Virus record (IMG/VR): IMGVR_UViG_3300025030_000352
Span: 1-28,629 of that record
Source: a virus
Reading direction: 5' to 3' (one strand)
DNA: 28,629 bases
Part shown: positions 1-9,213 of the stretch, in pieces
Layout of the letters: the number at the start of each line of letters is the position of its first letter
Numbering within the stretch: the first letter of the stretch is position 1
Made by a program: the position numbers and the translations under genes
The notes under the pieces: model-generated
Databases searched by the model: none
What the model was told of the DNA's origin: nothing
The model's input: the letters and a program-made list of their open reading frames with translations, nothing else

Positions 1-759
1 AGTCGTATCCATCACATATGCTCCTGTTCCAAAAGTTCCTGCTAATACCGAGGCTGCCGGAAGTCCTGTGGCATTGGTTAATACAAGAGCTGATGGAGTG
101 CCAAGAGCTGGAGTGATCAATGTCGGCGATGTCCCCAATACTACCGCGCCCGTGCCGGTAGAAGTCGTAGTCCCTGTGCCGCCGATAGCCACTTCCAGCG
201 TCCCTGTAGAAAAGAATGAAGTTGCGCTATCTCCTGTCAATGCCCCCCCCGCCTCCGCGTCCCCTGCGGCATAGTTACCAGTGGTATCGGTTGTCAGAGC
301 TACGGAATTGGCCTGTATCGTAGCCGTTGCGCCAGAAGTAACCACATCCCCGGTTAATGCTCCTGCCTGATAACCAGAGCAAACTGAACCCGTAGTGCAG
401 GCAGTTCCTGTCTCGGCAGGCAAGGTAATGATCGTAGTTCCCGCTATTGCAGTAGGTTTCAGGGCCGTAGTGCCAGAGGTTGCGCCTTTGAAGGTAAGGG
501 TATTACCTTGTGTGCCGTCAAAAGCCGCGCCAGATGTAATGTCGCCTACAGTGGTAATGTCGCCAGATCCTCCGGCTAAAGAGGCAGTGCCATCTGCATT
601 GTCGGTAAGTTCAGAGTTACCCACTTTTAGTTTATAAACAATAATAGATGGGCTTCCATCTTCTTCCTCTACCCAGGTTTTTATCCCTTCCGAACTATCC
701 TGGGCGTAAAGCGGAGTCAACAGAAATAACCCAAACAAGAGTATGAATATTTTTTTCAT
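1..759 (-). CDS. Fibre-like protein with signal peptide (3' end cut by window edge)
   Basis: The frame is open from an ATG at 759 to base 1, giving 253 residues with no stop, so the C-terminus lies outside the window. The first 20 or so residues (MKKIFILLFGLFLLTPLYA, then QD) have a positive start, a hydrophobic core and an L-Y-A cleavage site, as in a Sec signal peptide. The rest is low-complexity Gly/Thr/Ala sequence. It includes LITPALGTPSALVLTNATGL, a motif common in phage tail-fibre and collar-associated proteins. The start overlaps the TGA of the upstream gene as ATGA. No good Shine-Dalgarno is seen, so translation is probably coupled. The fibre-like role is inferred from composition and position at the end of the tail module. 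A signal peptide on such a protein is odd: it could instead be an exported host-surface protein. Confidence 0.75.
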   Translation of the reverse strand, partial: MKKIFILLFGLFLLTPLYAQDSSEGIKTWVEEEDGSPSIIVYKLKVGNSELTDNADGTASLAGGSGDITTVGDITSGAAFDGTQGNTLTFKGATSGTTALKPTAIAGTTIITLPAETGTACTTGSVCSGYQAGALTGDVVTSGATATIQANSVALTTDTTGNYAAGDAEAGGALTGDSATSFFSTGTLEVAIGGTGTTTSTGTGAVVLGTSPTLITPALGTPSALVLTNATGLPAASVLAGTFGTGAYVMDTT

Positions 760-1070
760 CGTAAATATGTTACTTGTGCTGTTGCCGAAGTAGCGCCTGT
801 GCGGATGAACTTTACATTATTTAGCTGGCTATAGCCTTCCAATAATAAAGATTGTGTTGGATTGTATAAATGCCCGACTGTAGAGCTGGGGTCAGTCCCG
901 TCCATCCGCATCCGGCATTGAGAAGTTTCAAAAGTAATGAATACCCGCTTGGACTTTGGCGCAGAAGCGAGTTTGCTGGCAGTCAATCCTATGGCTATGT
1001 TGGCAATGGTAATGGTTTCAAAGTCGTAAGGCGTATATTTACCGATTATATGCTGCCGCGCGTCTATCAT
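756..1070 (-). CDS. Small beta-rich phage protein, probable virion component
   Basis: This 104-residue protein lies between the giant polyvalent protein and the fibre-like gene. It overlaps both by ATGA (stop/start at 1067-1070 and 756-759), so the three are probably translationally coupled. The sequence is rich in alternating hydrophobic and Thr/Ser residues. A central segment reads like phage small structural proteins: ITFETSQCRMRMDGTDPSS, then a SLLLEGYSQ stretch, and a C-terminal beta strand (AQVTYLR). It has no signal peptide, membrane helix or enzyme motif. The family resemblance is from memory and no search was run. The structural role is inferred from position and composition. Confidence 0.75.
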   Translation of the reverse strand: MIDARQHIIGKYTPYDFETITIANIAIGLTASKLASAPKSKRVFITFETSQCRMRMDGTDPSSTVGHLYNPTQSLLLEGYSQLNNVKFIRTGATSATAQVTYLR

Positions 1071-4000
1071 TGGTTTAGTTTTTTCCTTTCATTCTTTTCT
1101 TTCCGGATAATGAACGCTTGTGCTTCGTCTGGGTCTATGCGTTTAATATAAATTCCCGATAATAAACTTAGCAAAATATCATCTTTATAATTTAAGACAG
1201 GCTTATCTATTGTAGTCCGTCTGCCTACCGCTCCCGTAACTGCACCCTCAACAGGCACTCTTATCGTTCTTATTTTTCCGTGTAATTTATCTTGCAAATC
1301 GTTGTCAGTTGTCGGAATAACTTTAGTAAAAGACTGATAGAAATATTCCTGTTTTCTCTGGAAGGGGTCATTCATTCTGGAAATATCATTTAGTATCCTG
1401 TATCCTGGCATAAAAGTTGCTATACTGTCTCCTAATATCACAGGGACAGGGGTATAGAGTTGATACTTATTTCTATAATCAAGCGCCAACATCCCCATTT
1501 GTCCCACAGGGCCCAAAGAACCAAGCATATCGGACAACTGGTCTTTGCCGGCTTCCCAGTGTCCCTCCGCGAATTGCATCCCCGCTTCACTTAAATTAAA
1601 GAAGGGATATTTAGCCGTCCGGACGAACATCTCCAGGCCTTCCTTGTCAGCACCGATAAAAAGCCTGCCGCGTGGAGATACATAAGCGGGTGTTTCTTCC
1701 GTGCCTTCAGGAGTAAGTTGCTTTTCTTTTTGTTTATTACGCAACATAGCATAAACAGACACGAGTGTCGTTATGGTCAGGAGGTTTGCCAATCTTTCCC
1801 GCCAAGACAAAGTCCTATCAAAGATTGACCCTATTATGTTTAAGACCTGCTTTGCGTATTTATAAGGATATTTTAAAAAAGGTTTGATAGCCGAACCAAG
1901 CGGATGACGGTTAAACTCCTCAAGCTGTCCGGGGACATTATTATAGTTATACGCGTATAAGTCAACAGCATTATTCAGTTCAACCAATAACTGCCTTTCT
2001 TCATTCGTCGGAATTGCCAGCCCTTCTTTCGTTACTTGTTTTAACCTGTCTAATGTAGAAACATTTTCAGAGAGTAAAATAACCTTCTTCCAATATCTTT
2101 CTACCGCCCCATATAATTTTAAGGTTTTATCCGCGTAAGCATCAACCGCTTTGCTTAATCCTGGCTTTTCAGTGAATTGTCCGTAGAAACTTGAAACATC
2201 TCCGCCATACATCCAATCTTCCGCCTCAAACCACCCTCTCGGCATAAGGGCTTTTACTATTGCCGACACATCCCGCTTTGTCTGTGTAAACTCTAATTGG
2301 CCTGTAAGCAATTCAGTGTAAAAATCCGATACTATCTTATGCGTATATTGTATTCCCCCGCTAATAAAGTTAGTCCCCGTCAGACCAAGGTGGAACAAGA
2401 TATTTACCCGCCAATACCTATTCAAGTCATTTACAACCCTCATCATTGTAGTCGCTTCATCCTGCAAATCCTTTATCAGTTTATAGCGCTTATAAATGGC
2501 TTTGGGCATTTGGTAGCGGACTTGTCTCGCGACAAAGGTTTTGCCCGTAGCTTTATCTATGATTATGGTTTTCTTTTCTTGCGTTGTCCCGATGCCTTTT
2601 TTTATATCGCCGACAACCTCTATCCAGCCTGGCTCTGGCGCTTGCCCTTCCAATATAGGTTTGGTTACGCGTGGAAACCATCTCTGAATAAAATCATTGT
2701 AGGCTTTCTCTCCCTCTAAATCTACCATTGCCTTATAAAGCGACTTTTGCAAATCCTTGACAAAATCTTCTGACCCCTCCCTGTGAAATCGCGTCCCCGC
2801 TTTTGCTTCTTTAATTCTCTTGCCGCCAGGGATTGCCGCTGGCCGCCCTTCAACATAATGATGAACCCAACCCTCTATATCCCCCTCTATTTTATAGGTA
2901 GCTTTTAGCACTTCCCTATTAAATAAATCCTTGGCTTCATCTTTTTGGGCGGTGAATTCTTTAATCAGCGCCTGCCCCTCCGGCGATAGTTGAGTAAAAA
3001 AATCTTCAGCTTCCTCTGGGGTATATCTTGCTTTCGCGTATAGTGGATATTTTGTGCCATCCTCTATCCGTTCTCCCGTTAATTCCCATCCTAATTTTCG
3101 TAAATTTAACTCCTCTTGTTCGTTTTTCGCTATCTGAAAATCCCTTGTCCCGAATTCCGGTTTTCCGCTTTTAGTTACTTTGATGGACTCCGCGGCATTA
3201 AATAATAATTCCGGACTATCTTTAACCCCTTTAAATTTAGTATTCAGGAATCTCTCAAGGATTGTCTTGGCTCTTTCTTTTAACGCTTGATATGCCAATA
3301 TATCGCCATAAGCTAACTCGCCTACCCTTTTGCCCGACTGTCTAAGATGCATCTCTCTTAAATCTGGCAAGATATAAAACTTTGTTTGTCCTTTGTCTAT
3401 GGTCTCTCGCATTGCCTCCAGGAATTCCCCGATTATTGGATGCTTAACAGCTTGTTTCTGAAAATTATCCCAAGCCGTAGGGGCAATTTCCCCTAAATTA
3501 CCAGGCGACTCTATCATCTTCTGCATAAATCTTGCCAGCAGTTCGGTCTTTTGCAAGTAGTATCGCGGATTACCGCTTACCGCGGCCTCGCCTTCCAAGG
3601 CTTTTGTAACAGCGATAAGCTCATCTTTTATCTTTGCGATAATATCCGGGGTTAGGTCATCGCCAAAAACTTTGAAAGTTTCCTTATTTATACTTTTTAA
3701 CAAATTCCATTCTAAGGCGTGGCCCAATTCGTGAGCTAAAACAGAGGCATAATTAAATGGTGGCTCTATGTATTCTGATCGCAGTCTAACTTCTCCCGTA
3801 GGCAATACCCGCTTAGTAAGTTTGCCCTTGCCCGGCCTGACAAACTGCCCTACCGCCTGCTTCTTAGAAATTCCGCCAGTTCGCCTTAGTATTGATTGCA
3901 TCTGTCCAAATTTATTCAACTGTTCTATGGTCTTTTTCCATTCTTCGGGTGTCTTGGCTATATGCGTTACATCAATTTCCCGTGGGCGACTGGGTTCTTT

Positions 4001-6256
4001 GGCAAACCCCGTGCCGGAAACGGATGATTTAAATAACTCCCCCTGTTTTTCCGTAGACAATCCGAACTTTAACGCAGTAAGCTTCTCTTCGGCTTGGGGT
4101 TTGGCTGCTCTTAGCCCGCCAGGGGGCATTGAACGCTGTTCTGTGCGTTGAGAAAGTTTATCCCACTCTGCTTTTAGTTGAGGGAGGGTTTTGGATGACT
4201 GAGTCAATCTTGCATTATCAAATATAGCCCAATGCCACGCTTCCTTGTCCCCACCCTCAAAAGCATAGTATTTAACCGAGTCGTATCCGTTCAATTTAGC
4301 CCACTGTAGAGTTTCGCTAAAGTTTCCGTGTTCACCAGTATATTTTGAGAAGCTTGGTATTTTACCGAGGTCTAATGTTCGACCACTATTTAACTTCCAC
4401 GTGGTAACTTCTCCTAAACTAACATCTTCCAATAATTTTGATTCTAACGCCTTCCTTTCCTCTACTAATCTTTCATATTCCCCCCTTTTCTCTTCGGGGA
4501 CTGTATGCGTCCAAGGGTCTTCCATTGCTCTTGTTTGTTTATATAAGGCATCAAGCCTGCCACCCGCCCCCTTGTAATAGGCAAGCCCTTCTGCGTAAGA
4601 TTTCGCTGTCGGTATCTCCTCTGATACGAAGGTTGCTAATTTTGCTGATTGTGCCTTTGTTGCCGCGCCGCGAGTTGCAGTATTAAACTCACGTATTCCT
4701 TTCTCCCCTCCGTGAAACACTACCCCCTGTCCCTTCACCCACTCATCAAAAGATTGACCTGCGGCTTTGACTTGCTGGATTGAGGCGGGTAAACTTACCT
4801 TCCCTTCGCCCACCGGTTTATCCGGTAATTTGGCAAGGTCTAATTTTGCTTTGGGTATGATAAGTATAGGCGGCGGTGTTGGTAATTCACCTATCTTTGC
4901 TTTTGCGTTTTCTACCGATTTGCGCACCATATCAAGCTCATTGCTGTCCATCTTTTTCCCTGAAATATTCTTCCCGGATTTCAATATCATTTCTCCTTCA
5001 GCAATACTGTTTCTTATCGTCTGGATTCTGGCTTTGTCGGTAATAACGGCAGGAGTAAACGAAACAACAGGTATTGGGGCGATTGGCGGTTGAGCGATTG
5101 CAGCTGACGGAAGTGGAATAGTCGAGGTGGCAGGTTTAAGCTGAGGTAATAATCCAGCGGTAGCTGGCCTCGGCTTTTCTGCTGATGCAGCCGTTATCTT
5201 TTCAAACGGTTTAATTCCAAAGGCAGATTTTATCTTACCCCAGAATGGCTTATCAGTTAATCTTACAATCTTTTCAGCAGGGATGTTAATATCTATCCCT
5301 TTTTGTAAAGCATCTCTCAATTGATGACTTTTTAATCCCAAGCTCCCATATAAAGATTGTTGTTCAGGTGTAGTCAACTTCTCTGTCTGATAAATATCTT
5401 TTACCTGCTTAGAAGACAATCTAACTGTTTTGGGCAGATTATATTCCGTTAATTTGGTTTTAGTAAATTTCTCTAATGCCGCGGGCGCTTTTCTGAATAC
5501 TCCGCCTACAATCGCACCCTTGCCAATAAAATCCGCTAATTCAATAGCGGTTCTCACATCATCATTTATATCAGAGGGAATAAATTTTTCAGTAGGAATA
5601 AGTTTATCCAAAACTCCAAAAGCAGTTAATCCCGCCAATGTCCCTACTGGGTTCACTGCTAATCCTGCCGCCATTAAAGGAGCGGTTGCTAATTCCATAT
5701 ATTCTTTTTTGCCTATGCCCGGCCTTATACCTGTAATTTTCTCTTGCCGGGCTAATTCTTGATAATTTTTTCTTACTTCCGGCAACGGAATCCCCGCCGC
5801 TTGTGAAATAGCATAGATATTTTGCGCTTTAGCAATTCCCACTTGAGGGGACTCCCTAAAGAATCCTTTTATCTTTTCGCCGATAGTTGAAGGCGGGGCT
5901 TGTCTAATTTCTGGAATCCCCCTCGCTTGGGGAATAGAAGCAATGTCTTGCATTACGGCAGGAATATCCGTAATACCAGAAATATCAGCTCCTCGCTTCA
6001 TAGCTTCAGGAGAAAACGCTTTCCTATCCAGGGCTATACCTGGCTCTTGGGCTAATAGATTTGGAATGTTGGCTAATCGAAGTTTTTGCAACCCTGCACT
6101 TTCCTCGTGTGGTTTTTTTTTAAATAAAGATGGTTTTGGCGGTTTACTAACTTTAGAAGTTATTGTCCTCCCCTCTATTTCTTTTGAGTAGAAATCTTCC
6201 GTAGGGGAGAGTGTTGCGACATTGCCCGCTATTTCTTCAGCGAAGAAATCCTTCAT
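1067..6256 (-). CDS. Giant polyvalent ejection-type protein with ART-like and HExxH protease segments
   Basis: This 1729-residue protein is the largest in the window. It sits where short-tailed phages keep proteins ejected into the host with the DNA. The N-terminal part (about 1-350) is Pro/Lys-rich with a hydrophobic stretch near residues 192-216. Residues about 512-684 resemble the ADP-ribosyltransferase domains of phage polyvalent proteins: VVFHGG around 512-517, then GYDSVKYYAFEGG and WHWAIFD ending near 681. A zinc-metallopeptidase motif HELGH is at 842-846, followed by ALEW and a downstream ELLARF segment that could supply a further ligand. The C-terminal 450 residues are helical with hydrophobic patches, including LTITTLVSVYAML. 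The start overlaps the upstream stop as ATGA, with AGGAA nearby. Delivery into the host and enzyme activity are inferences; the HExxH motif is seen directly. Confidence 0.85.
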   Translation of the reverse strand: MKDFFAEEIAGNVATLSPTEDFYSKEIEGRTITSKVSKPPKPSLFKKKPHEESAGLQKLRLANIPNLLAQEPGIALDRKAFSPEAMKRGADISGITDIPAVMQDIASIPQARGIPEIRQAPPSTIGEKIKGFFRESPQVGIAKAQNIYAISQAAGIPLPEVRKNYQELARQEKITGIRPGIGKKEYMELATAPLMAAGLAVNPVGTLAGLTAFGVLDKLIPTEKFIPSDINDDVRTAIELADFIGKGAIVGGVFRKAPAALEKFTKTKLTEYNLPKTVRLSSKQVKDIYQTEKLTTPEQQSLYGSLGLKSHQLRDALQKGIDINIPAEKIVRLTDKPFWGKIKSAFGIKPFEKITAASAEKPRPATAGLLPQLKPATSTIPLPSAAIAQPPIAPIPVVSFTPAVITDKARIQTIRNSIAEGEMILKSGKNISGKKMDSNELDMVRKSVENAKAKIGELPTPPPILIIPKAKLDLAKLPDKPVGEGKVSLPASIQQVKAAGQSFDEWVKGQGVVFHGGEKGIREFNTATRGAATKAQSAKLATFVSEEIPTAKSYAEGLAYYKGAGGRLDALYKQTRAMEDPWTHTVPEEKRGEYERLVEERKALESKLLEDVSLGEVTTWKLNSGRTLDLGKIPSFSKYTGEHGNFSETLQWAKLNGYDSVKYYAFEGGDKEAWHWAIFDNARLTQSSKTLPQLKAEWDKLSQRTEQRSMPPGGLRAAKPQAEEKLTALKFGLSTEKQGELFKSSVSGTGFAKEPSRPREIDVTHIAKTPEEWKKTIEQLNKFGQMQSILRRTGGISKKQAVGQFVRPGKGKLTKRVLPTGEVRLRSEYIEPPFNYASVLAHELGHALEWNLLKSINKETFKVFGDDLTPDIIAKIKDELIAVTKALEGEAAVSGNPRYYLQKTELLARFMQKMIESPGNLGEIAPTAWDNFQKQAVKHPIIGEFLEAMRETIDKGQTKFYILPDLREMHLRQSGKRVGELAYGDILAYQALKERAKTILERFLNTKFKGVKDSPELLFNAAESIKVTKSGKPEFGTRDFQIAKNEQEELNLRKLGWELTGERIEDGTKYPLYAKARYTPEEAEDFFTQLSPEGQALIKEFTAQKDEAKDLFNREVLKATYKIEGDIEGWVHHYVEGRPAAIPGGKRIKEAKAGTRFHREGSEDFVKDLQKSLYKAMVDLEGEKAYNDFIQRWFPRVTKPILEGQAPEPGWIEVVGDIKKGIGTTQEKKTIIIDKATGKTFVARQVRYQMPKAIYKRYKLIKDLQDEATTMMRVVNDLNRYWRVNILFHLGLTGTNFISGGIQYTHKIVSDFYTELLTGQLEFTQTKRDVSAIVKALMPRGWFEAEDWMYGGDVSSFYGQFTEKPGLSKAVDAYADKTLKLYGAVERYWKKVILLSENVSTLDRLKQVTKEGLAIPTNEERQLLVELNNAVDLYAYNYNNVPGQLEEFNRHPLGSAIKPFLKYPYKYAKQVLNIIGSIFDRTLSWRERLANLLTITTLVSVYAMLRNKQKEKQLTPEGTEETPAYVSPRGRLFIGADKEGLEMFVRTAKYPFFNLSEAGMQFAEGHWEAGKDQLSDMLGSLGPVGQMGMLALDYRNKYQLYTPVPVILGDSIATFMPGYRILNDISRMNDPFQRKQEYFYQSFTKVIPTTDNDLQDKLHGKIRTIRVPVEGAVTGAVGRRTTIDKPVLNYKDDILLSLLSGIYIKRIDPDEAQAFIIRKEKNERKKLNQ

Positions 6257-6798
6257 TGTATTCCTAATCTGCGTTTAGCTTCTTCCTGGGATATACCTCT
6301 TGCGCGCAAAGCATTATAAGCCCCTTTCTTGTCTTGTCCATAATCTGCGTATCCTGGCAACACTCGCAAAGGATTAAATTTCCCCGTAGGAGCGGGCGGA
6401 AGATTGGCCTTCGCTTTGTTAATATCTTTTAAAGAAGTTGCCACGGTTTCTTCTGCTTTAATTTTCCTTAAATAAGGGCTTCCCTCCGCGTTATATCCGG
6501 CAATCTCAAACCCTTCAGGGATGTTTTGAGCGTCAAATTCCTTGCTTTTATACTTCCCCGTCAGCCCAGGCACATCAAACCCGCCTTCTTCGGTAGGCTC
6601 AATAACGCCTTTTAGCAGTCCTTCATAGCCAAGTAGGTTTTGTTTCTCCGTTAATGCCTGCTTACCTTCTCTTTCTTGCCGCAAACGGTCCGCTACCTTG
6701 CCGATTATTGAGCCTAAATTACTGACTCGCCCGCCGGTCTGCCGGCCCATAAGATAGCCGCGTTCAAGATTTTGGCCTAACTGTGAAAATCCTGACAT
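6253..6798 (-). CDS. Uncharacterised protein of the ejection block
   Basis: This 181-residue protein lies between two ejection-type proteins. It begins with MSGFSQLGQNLERGYLMGRQ, contains a charged helical segment (VADRLRQEREGKQALTEKQN) and a Pro/Gly-rich middle, and ends in a helix (GISQEEAKRRLGIQ). No membrane segment, signal peptide or catalytic motif is visible. A good Shine-Dalgarno (AAGGAG) lies about 6 bases before the ATG, and the gene ends in ATGA overlap with the giant protein. Small N-terminally helical proteins in this position of podovirus operons are often internal virion proteins, so that is the best guess. I do not recognise the family. Confidence 0.75.
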   Translation of the reverse strand: MSGFSQLGQNLERGYLMGRQTGGRVSNLGSIIGKVADRLRQEREGKQALTEKQNLLGYEGLLKGVIEPTEEGGFDVPGLTGKYKSKEFDAQNIPEGFEIAGYNAEGSPYLRKIKAEETVATSLKDINKAKANLPPAPTGKFNPLRVLPGYADYGQDKKGAYNALRARGISQEEAKRRLGIQ

Positions 6799-6808
6799 AT
6801 TATTCTCC

Positions 6809-8278
6809 TTATTGGCCGATATTTATATTCAATCCGCCAGACTTCTGAACGCCTTGGCCTCTTAACAATAATTCTACACCAAGCGTTCCCAGGTTTTCTC
6901 TGATGGCTTGCACATCCGCGGTCTTCGCGCCGTATATCATCGCGGCGGTTTGCACATCTAATCCCGTAAGACCGGCTAAATCGTCCATAACATTTTTATC
7001 CACTCCCAATGCATCTTGGGTAGCCGTGTATTGTGCAGTTCGGGCAAGCTCAAACCTTCTTTGCTCTGTTTCTGCCGCAAGCCCGCTTTCCGTCCTGGCT
7101 AATTCTTCCTTTAATTTCGCCTTTGCCGCTAAATGCTCACCGCTTCCATACATACCCGCGTTATTGTATGCGGCGTCTAATTGTTCCTCGGCGGTAGCAT
7201 AAGACTGCCTTGTCCTGCGGAGTGCCGCGTTATAAAACTCATCATTCGCGGTAGGGTAAAGTTCAGACGGCTTAGAGGCCATTATCTTTGATAACTCACT
7301 CCTTGCCTGCTGGCCTAATGGCGATAATGCCTCCCCCTGCATTAGCTTGGCCTGTATGTCGGCTACTTGAGAAGGCATCTCAAATTGCGGAGTTTTGGGA
7401 GCTTGGGAAGCCATTAGCGAGCCTGCACCTAAAATAGTTTCCGGCTTGATAAAGCTTTTTCCTAATCCTTCCATTAGTGATGGAGTTCCCGCGTTGGCAA
7501 CGCCGCCACTAACAGAAGAAGCAGGAACTTGGGCTAATGAGGCAAATCCCTTGGCGGCCTGTGCTTCCGTAGCCGGGCCAACTAAACCGCTGGGAGAACC
7601 TAATAAATTGGCAGTATTTGGCTTAACAATGCCCATATTCACCGCGGATGTTGGTGAAACCAATCCTGAAGGAGCGCTTCCGCCAAGTAATCCCTGGCCG
7701 CCCAATAAAGAAGTGCTTTGTCCTGCAGGTGTAGTGAATGTCCCCGTTCCAGCGCCCTGCACCGCTGAACCCAATATGCCGCCTAAACTCTTACCTGCCT
7801 GCATACCGGCCTTAGCGCCACTTACTGCCCCACCAGCGGCCTTACCGCCCATATAACCGGAAACGCCTTGCACTAACGCGCTTCCAATACTCGGGGGTCC
7901 TAACTCTTCCGGATGCCTGGATTGCGCGGCTTGATTTAATCCCACATTAAGTCCTGCCGCCAAAAGCGGCCCTACCCCGGGTATAAATGCCGCAGCGATC
8001 GGAAGTATTGTTCTTAGCGCTCCACCCTTTTTCCATCTAATGTTATTCTCATCTTCGTGTTCACTATTTTTCGCCAACAGTTCTTGCAGCTCGTGCTGCA
8101 TTGTGCTTTCGTCCAATTCGGCGACTCCGGTCTTTCTGACATACGCCTCACCCCTATCTTTAATGGCAAAGCCCAAAGAGTTTTTTAAATCTTCCACCCT
8201 TACATCGGAGATAACTTCGTGCAAGGCCTCATAATTCTTATCGTCTAATACCTGAATTGTGAAAATCCTGTTTTTCAT
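6809..8278 (-). CDS. Putative internal virion (DNA ejection) protein
   Basis: The ORF opens at 8329, but the ATG at 8278 is the likely start (489 residues). It has AAGGAGATAAG directly upstream and overlaps the preceding TGA as ATGA. The first 80 residues are acidic and helical. Then comes a hydrophobic, glycine-rich region beginning ILPIAAAFIPGVGPLLAAGL and continuing as a long Gly/Ala/Ser stretch. The C-terminal third is helical with Arg and Glu (YNAALRRTRQSYATAEEQLD, then ELARTESGLAAETEQRRFEL). A hydrophobic Gly/Ala-rich segment followed by a long helical tail resembles podovirus ejection or pilot proteins such as those of P22. That resemblance is by composition and position, not confirmed homology. 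Confidence 0.8.
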   Translation of the reverse strand: MKNRIFTIQVLDDKNYEALHEVISDVRVEDLKNSLGFAIKDRGEAYVRKTGVAELDESTMQHELQELLAKNSEHEDENNIRWKKGGALRTILPIAAAFIPGVGPLLAAGLNVGLNQAAQSRHPEELGPPSIGSALVQGVSGYMGGKAAGGAVSGAKAGMQAGKSLGGILGSAVQGAGTGTFTTPAGQSTSLLGGQGLLGGSAPSGLVSPTSAVNMGIVKPNTANLLGSPSGLVGPATEAQAAKGFASLAQVPASSVSGGVANAGTPSLMEGLGKSFIKPETILGAGSLMASQAPKTPQFEMPSQVADIQAKLMQGEALSPLGQQARSELSKIMASKPSELYPTANDEFYNAALRRTRQSYATAEEQLDAAYNNAGMYGSGEHLAAKAKLKEELARTESGLAAETEQRRFELARTAQYTATQDALGVDKNVMDDLAGLTGLDVQTAAMIYGAKTADVQAIRENLGTLGVELLLRGQGVQKSGGLNINIGQ

Positions 8279-8613
8279 CTTATCTCCTTTTTGTATAGTC
8301 TTGTTATTTCTCCATTCCACCTGCGCCAACTAATCTGATGAACATTAGGAAAATTGGTTTTTATGTAAACTTTAAACCTGCGCCAAACCGTAAAAGCCAA
8401 TTTAAAGTTTTCTTTCAAAGTTAATAATTGAGAAACATAGCATATCCTGCCATCAGGATTATCATCTTGCGCCATCCAAGGATCAGCTTGTATGTAAGGT
8501 GTTTCATCATCAGTAATATAGAAAGTAAAAAGACAAACTAATTTATCCTGATGAAAAAACGGAATAAGCCTCCCTCGTTCCAACATCTCATCGTAAAACT
8601 GCTTATTCATCAC
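8275..8613 (-). CDS. Small GNAT-like phage protein
   Basis: This protein of 111 or 112 residues lies between the nozzle-associated and ejection genes. It has alternating beta and helix stretches (LVCLFTFYITDDE, then ICYVSQLLTLKENFKLAFTV) and ends in an aromatic/basic region (WRRWNGEITRLYKKEIR). Size, pattern and position recall the GNAT-fold internal virion protein (gp13) of T7-like phages, but no clear acetyl-CoA-binding P-loop (Q/RxxGxG/A) is visible, so activity is doubtful. The start is ambiguous. A GTG at 8613 overlaps the upstream TGA as GTGA and lies 8 bases after GGAG. An ATG at 8610 overlaps as TGATG and lies 11 bases away. Function is not certain. Confidence 0.75.
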   Translation of the reverse strand: MMNKQFYDEMLERGRLIPFFHQDKLVCLFTFYITDDETPYIQADPWMAQDDNPDGRICYVSQLLTLKENFKLAFTVWRRFKVYIKTNFPNVHQISWRRWNGEITRLYKKEIR

Positions 8614-9212
8614 GATAACTTCTCCACGCAGATATAAAGCGCGTAAGCGGGGCCTCCTGCTCCGCCGGTAATCGTTGCGGCATAAGTTATCGCCGCCGCG
8701 GTTGCGCTGATAAACGCGTTGCCCGTTGCGCCGTTAGCGGTAGAGGTTAAGGTTACATCTGCCGCGGGGCTGATTGTTTTCGCCCCCACAATATCAGTCC
8801 ATCCTATTACCGAATTCAATGTCCCCGCGCTTCCCGCGGTGGAACAAATCTGATAAACGCTTACCCTATATAATCCCGCGGCTGGCGGAGTATAAATCGT
8901 GGTCGTAGCGATATTTCCCATCTGCCCCGTAAGTGAAACTATCGCCGCTATCGTTGCCTGTCCTAATCCCGAATTATTCCATTCTATAAACTCCCAGGTT
9001 GAGTTTGTGTCGTCATACCAGTAAAACCTTCGGACAGTTCCCGATATATAAAGCAGGTGTTCTCCGCCTTCGCCAGTCCAGTCGGGGACAGAGGTTACCA
9101 CCCGCATTTGATACCGCCCCAAATTGAGAATATTACGCAGTTCGGAAACCAAATCCAAGAAAGTTGTTTCCTGCCGAAGTTTATTACTAAAGTCAAAATC
9201 TTGTAATTTCAT
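8610..9212 (-). CDS. Beta-rich tail-associated virion protein
   Basis: An upstream TTG at 9236 gives a longer ORF, but the ATG at 9212 (MKLQDFDFSNK) is preferred. It starts one base after the TGA of the nozzle gene, so the two are probably coupled, and gives 200 residues. A short helical N-terminus (LVSELRNILNLGRYQMRVV) is followed by beta-rich sequence with aromatic clusters (RRFYWYDDTNSTWEFIEW). The C-terminal half is Ala/Thr/Gly-rich and ends ALYICVEKLS. Position directly after the nozzle gene and a beta-rich make-up suggest a tail or fibre-attachment component. The exact role is unknown. Confidence 0.75.
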   Translation of the reverse strand: MKLQDFDFSNKLRQETTFLDLVSELRNILNLGRYQMRVVTSVPDWTGEGGEHLLYISGTVRRFYWYDDTNSTWEFIEWNNSGLGQATIAAIVSLTGQMGNIATTTIYTPPAAGLYRVSVYQICSTAGSAGTLNSVIGWTDIVGAKTISPAADVTLTSTANGATGNAFISATAAAITYAATITGGAGGPAYALYICVEKLS

Positions 9213-9213
9213 A

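Noticed and set aside
2297-2719. 140-codon plus-strand frame in the giant gene
   Set aside because: Antisense shadow of a long, well-supported minus-strand gene; the same holds for the other plus-strand frames between 1417 and 8234.
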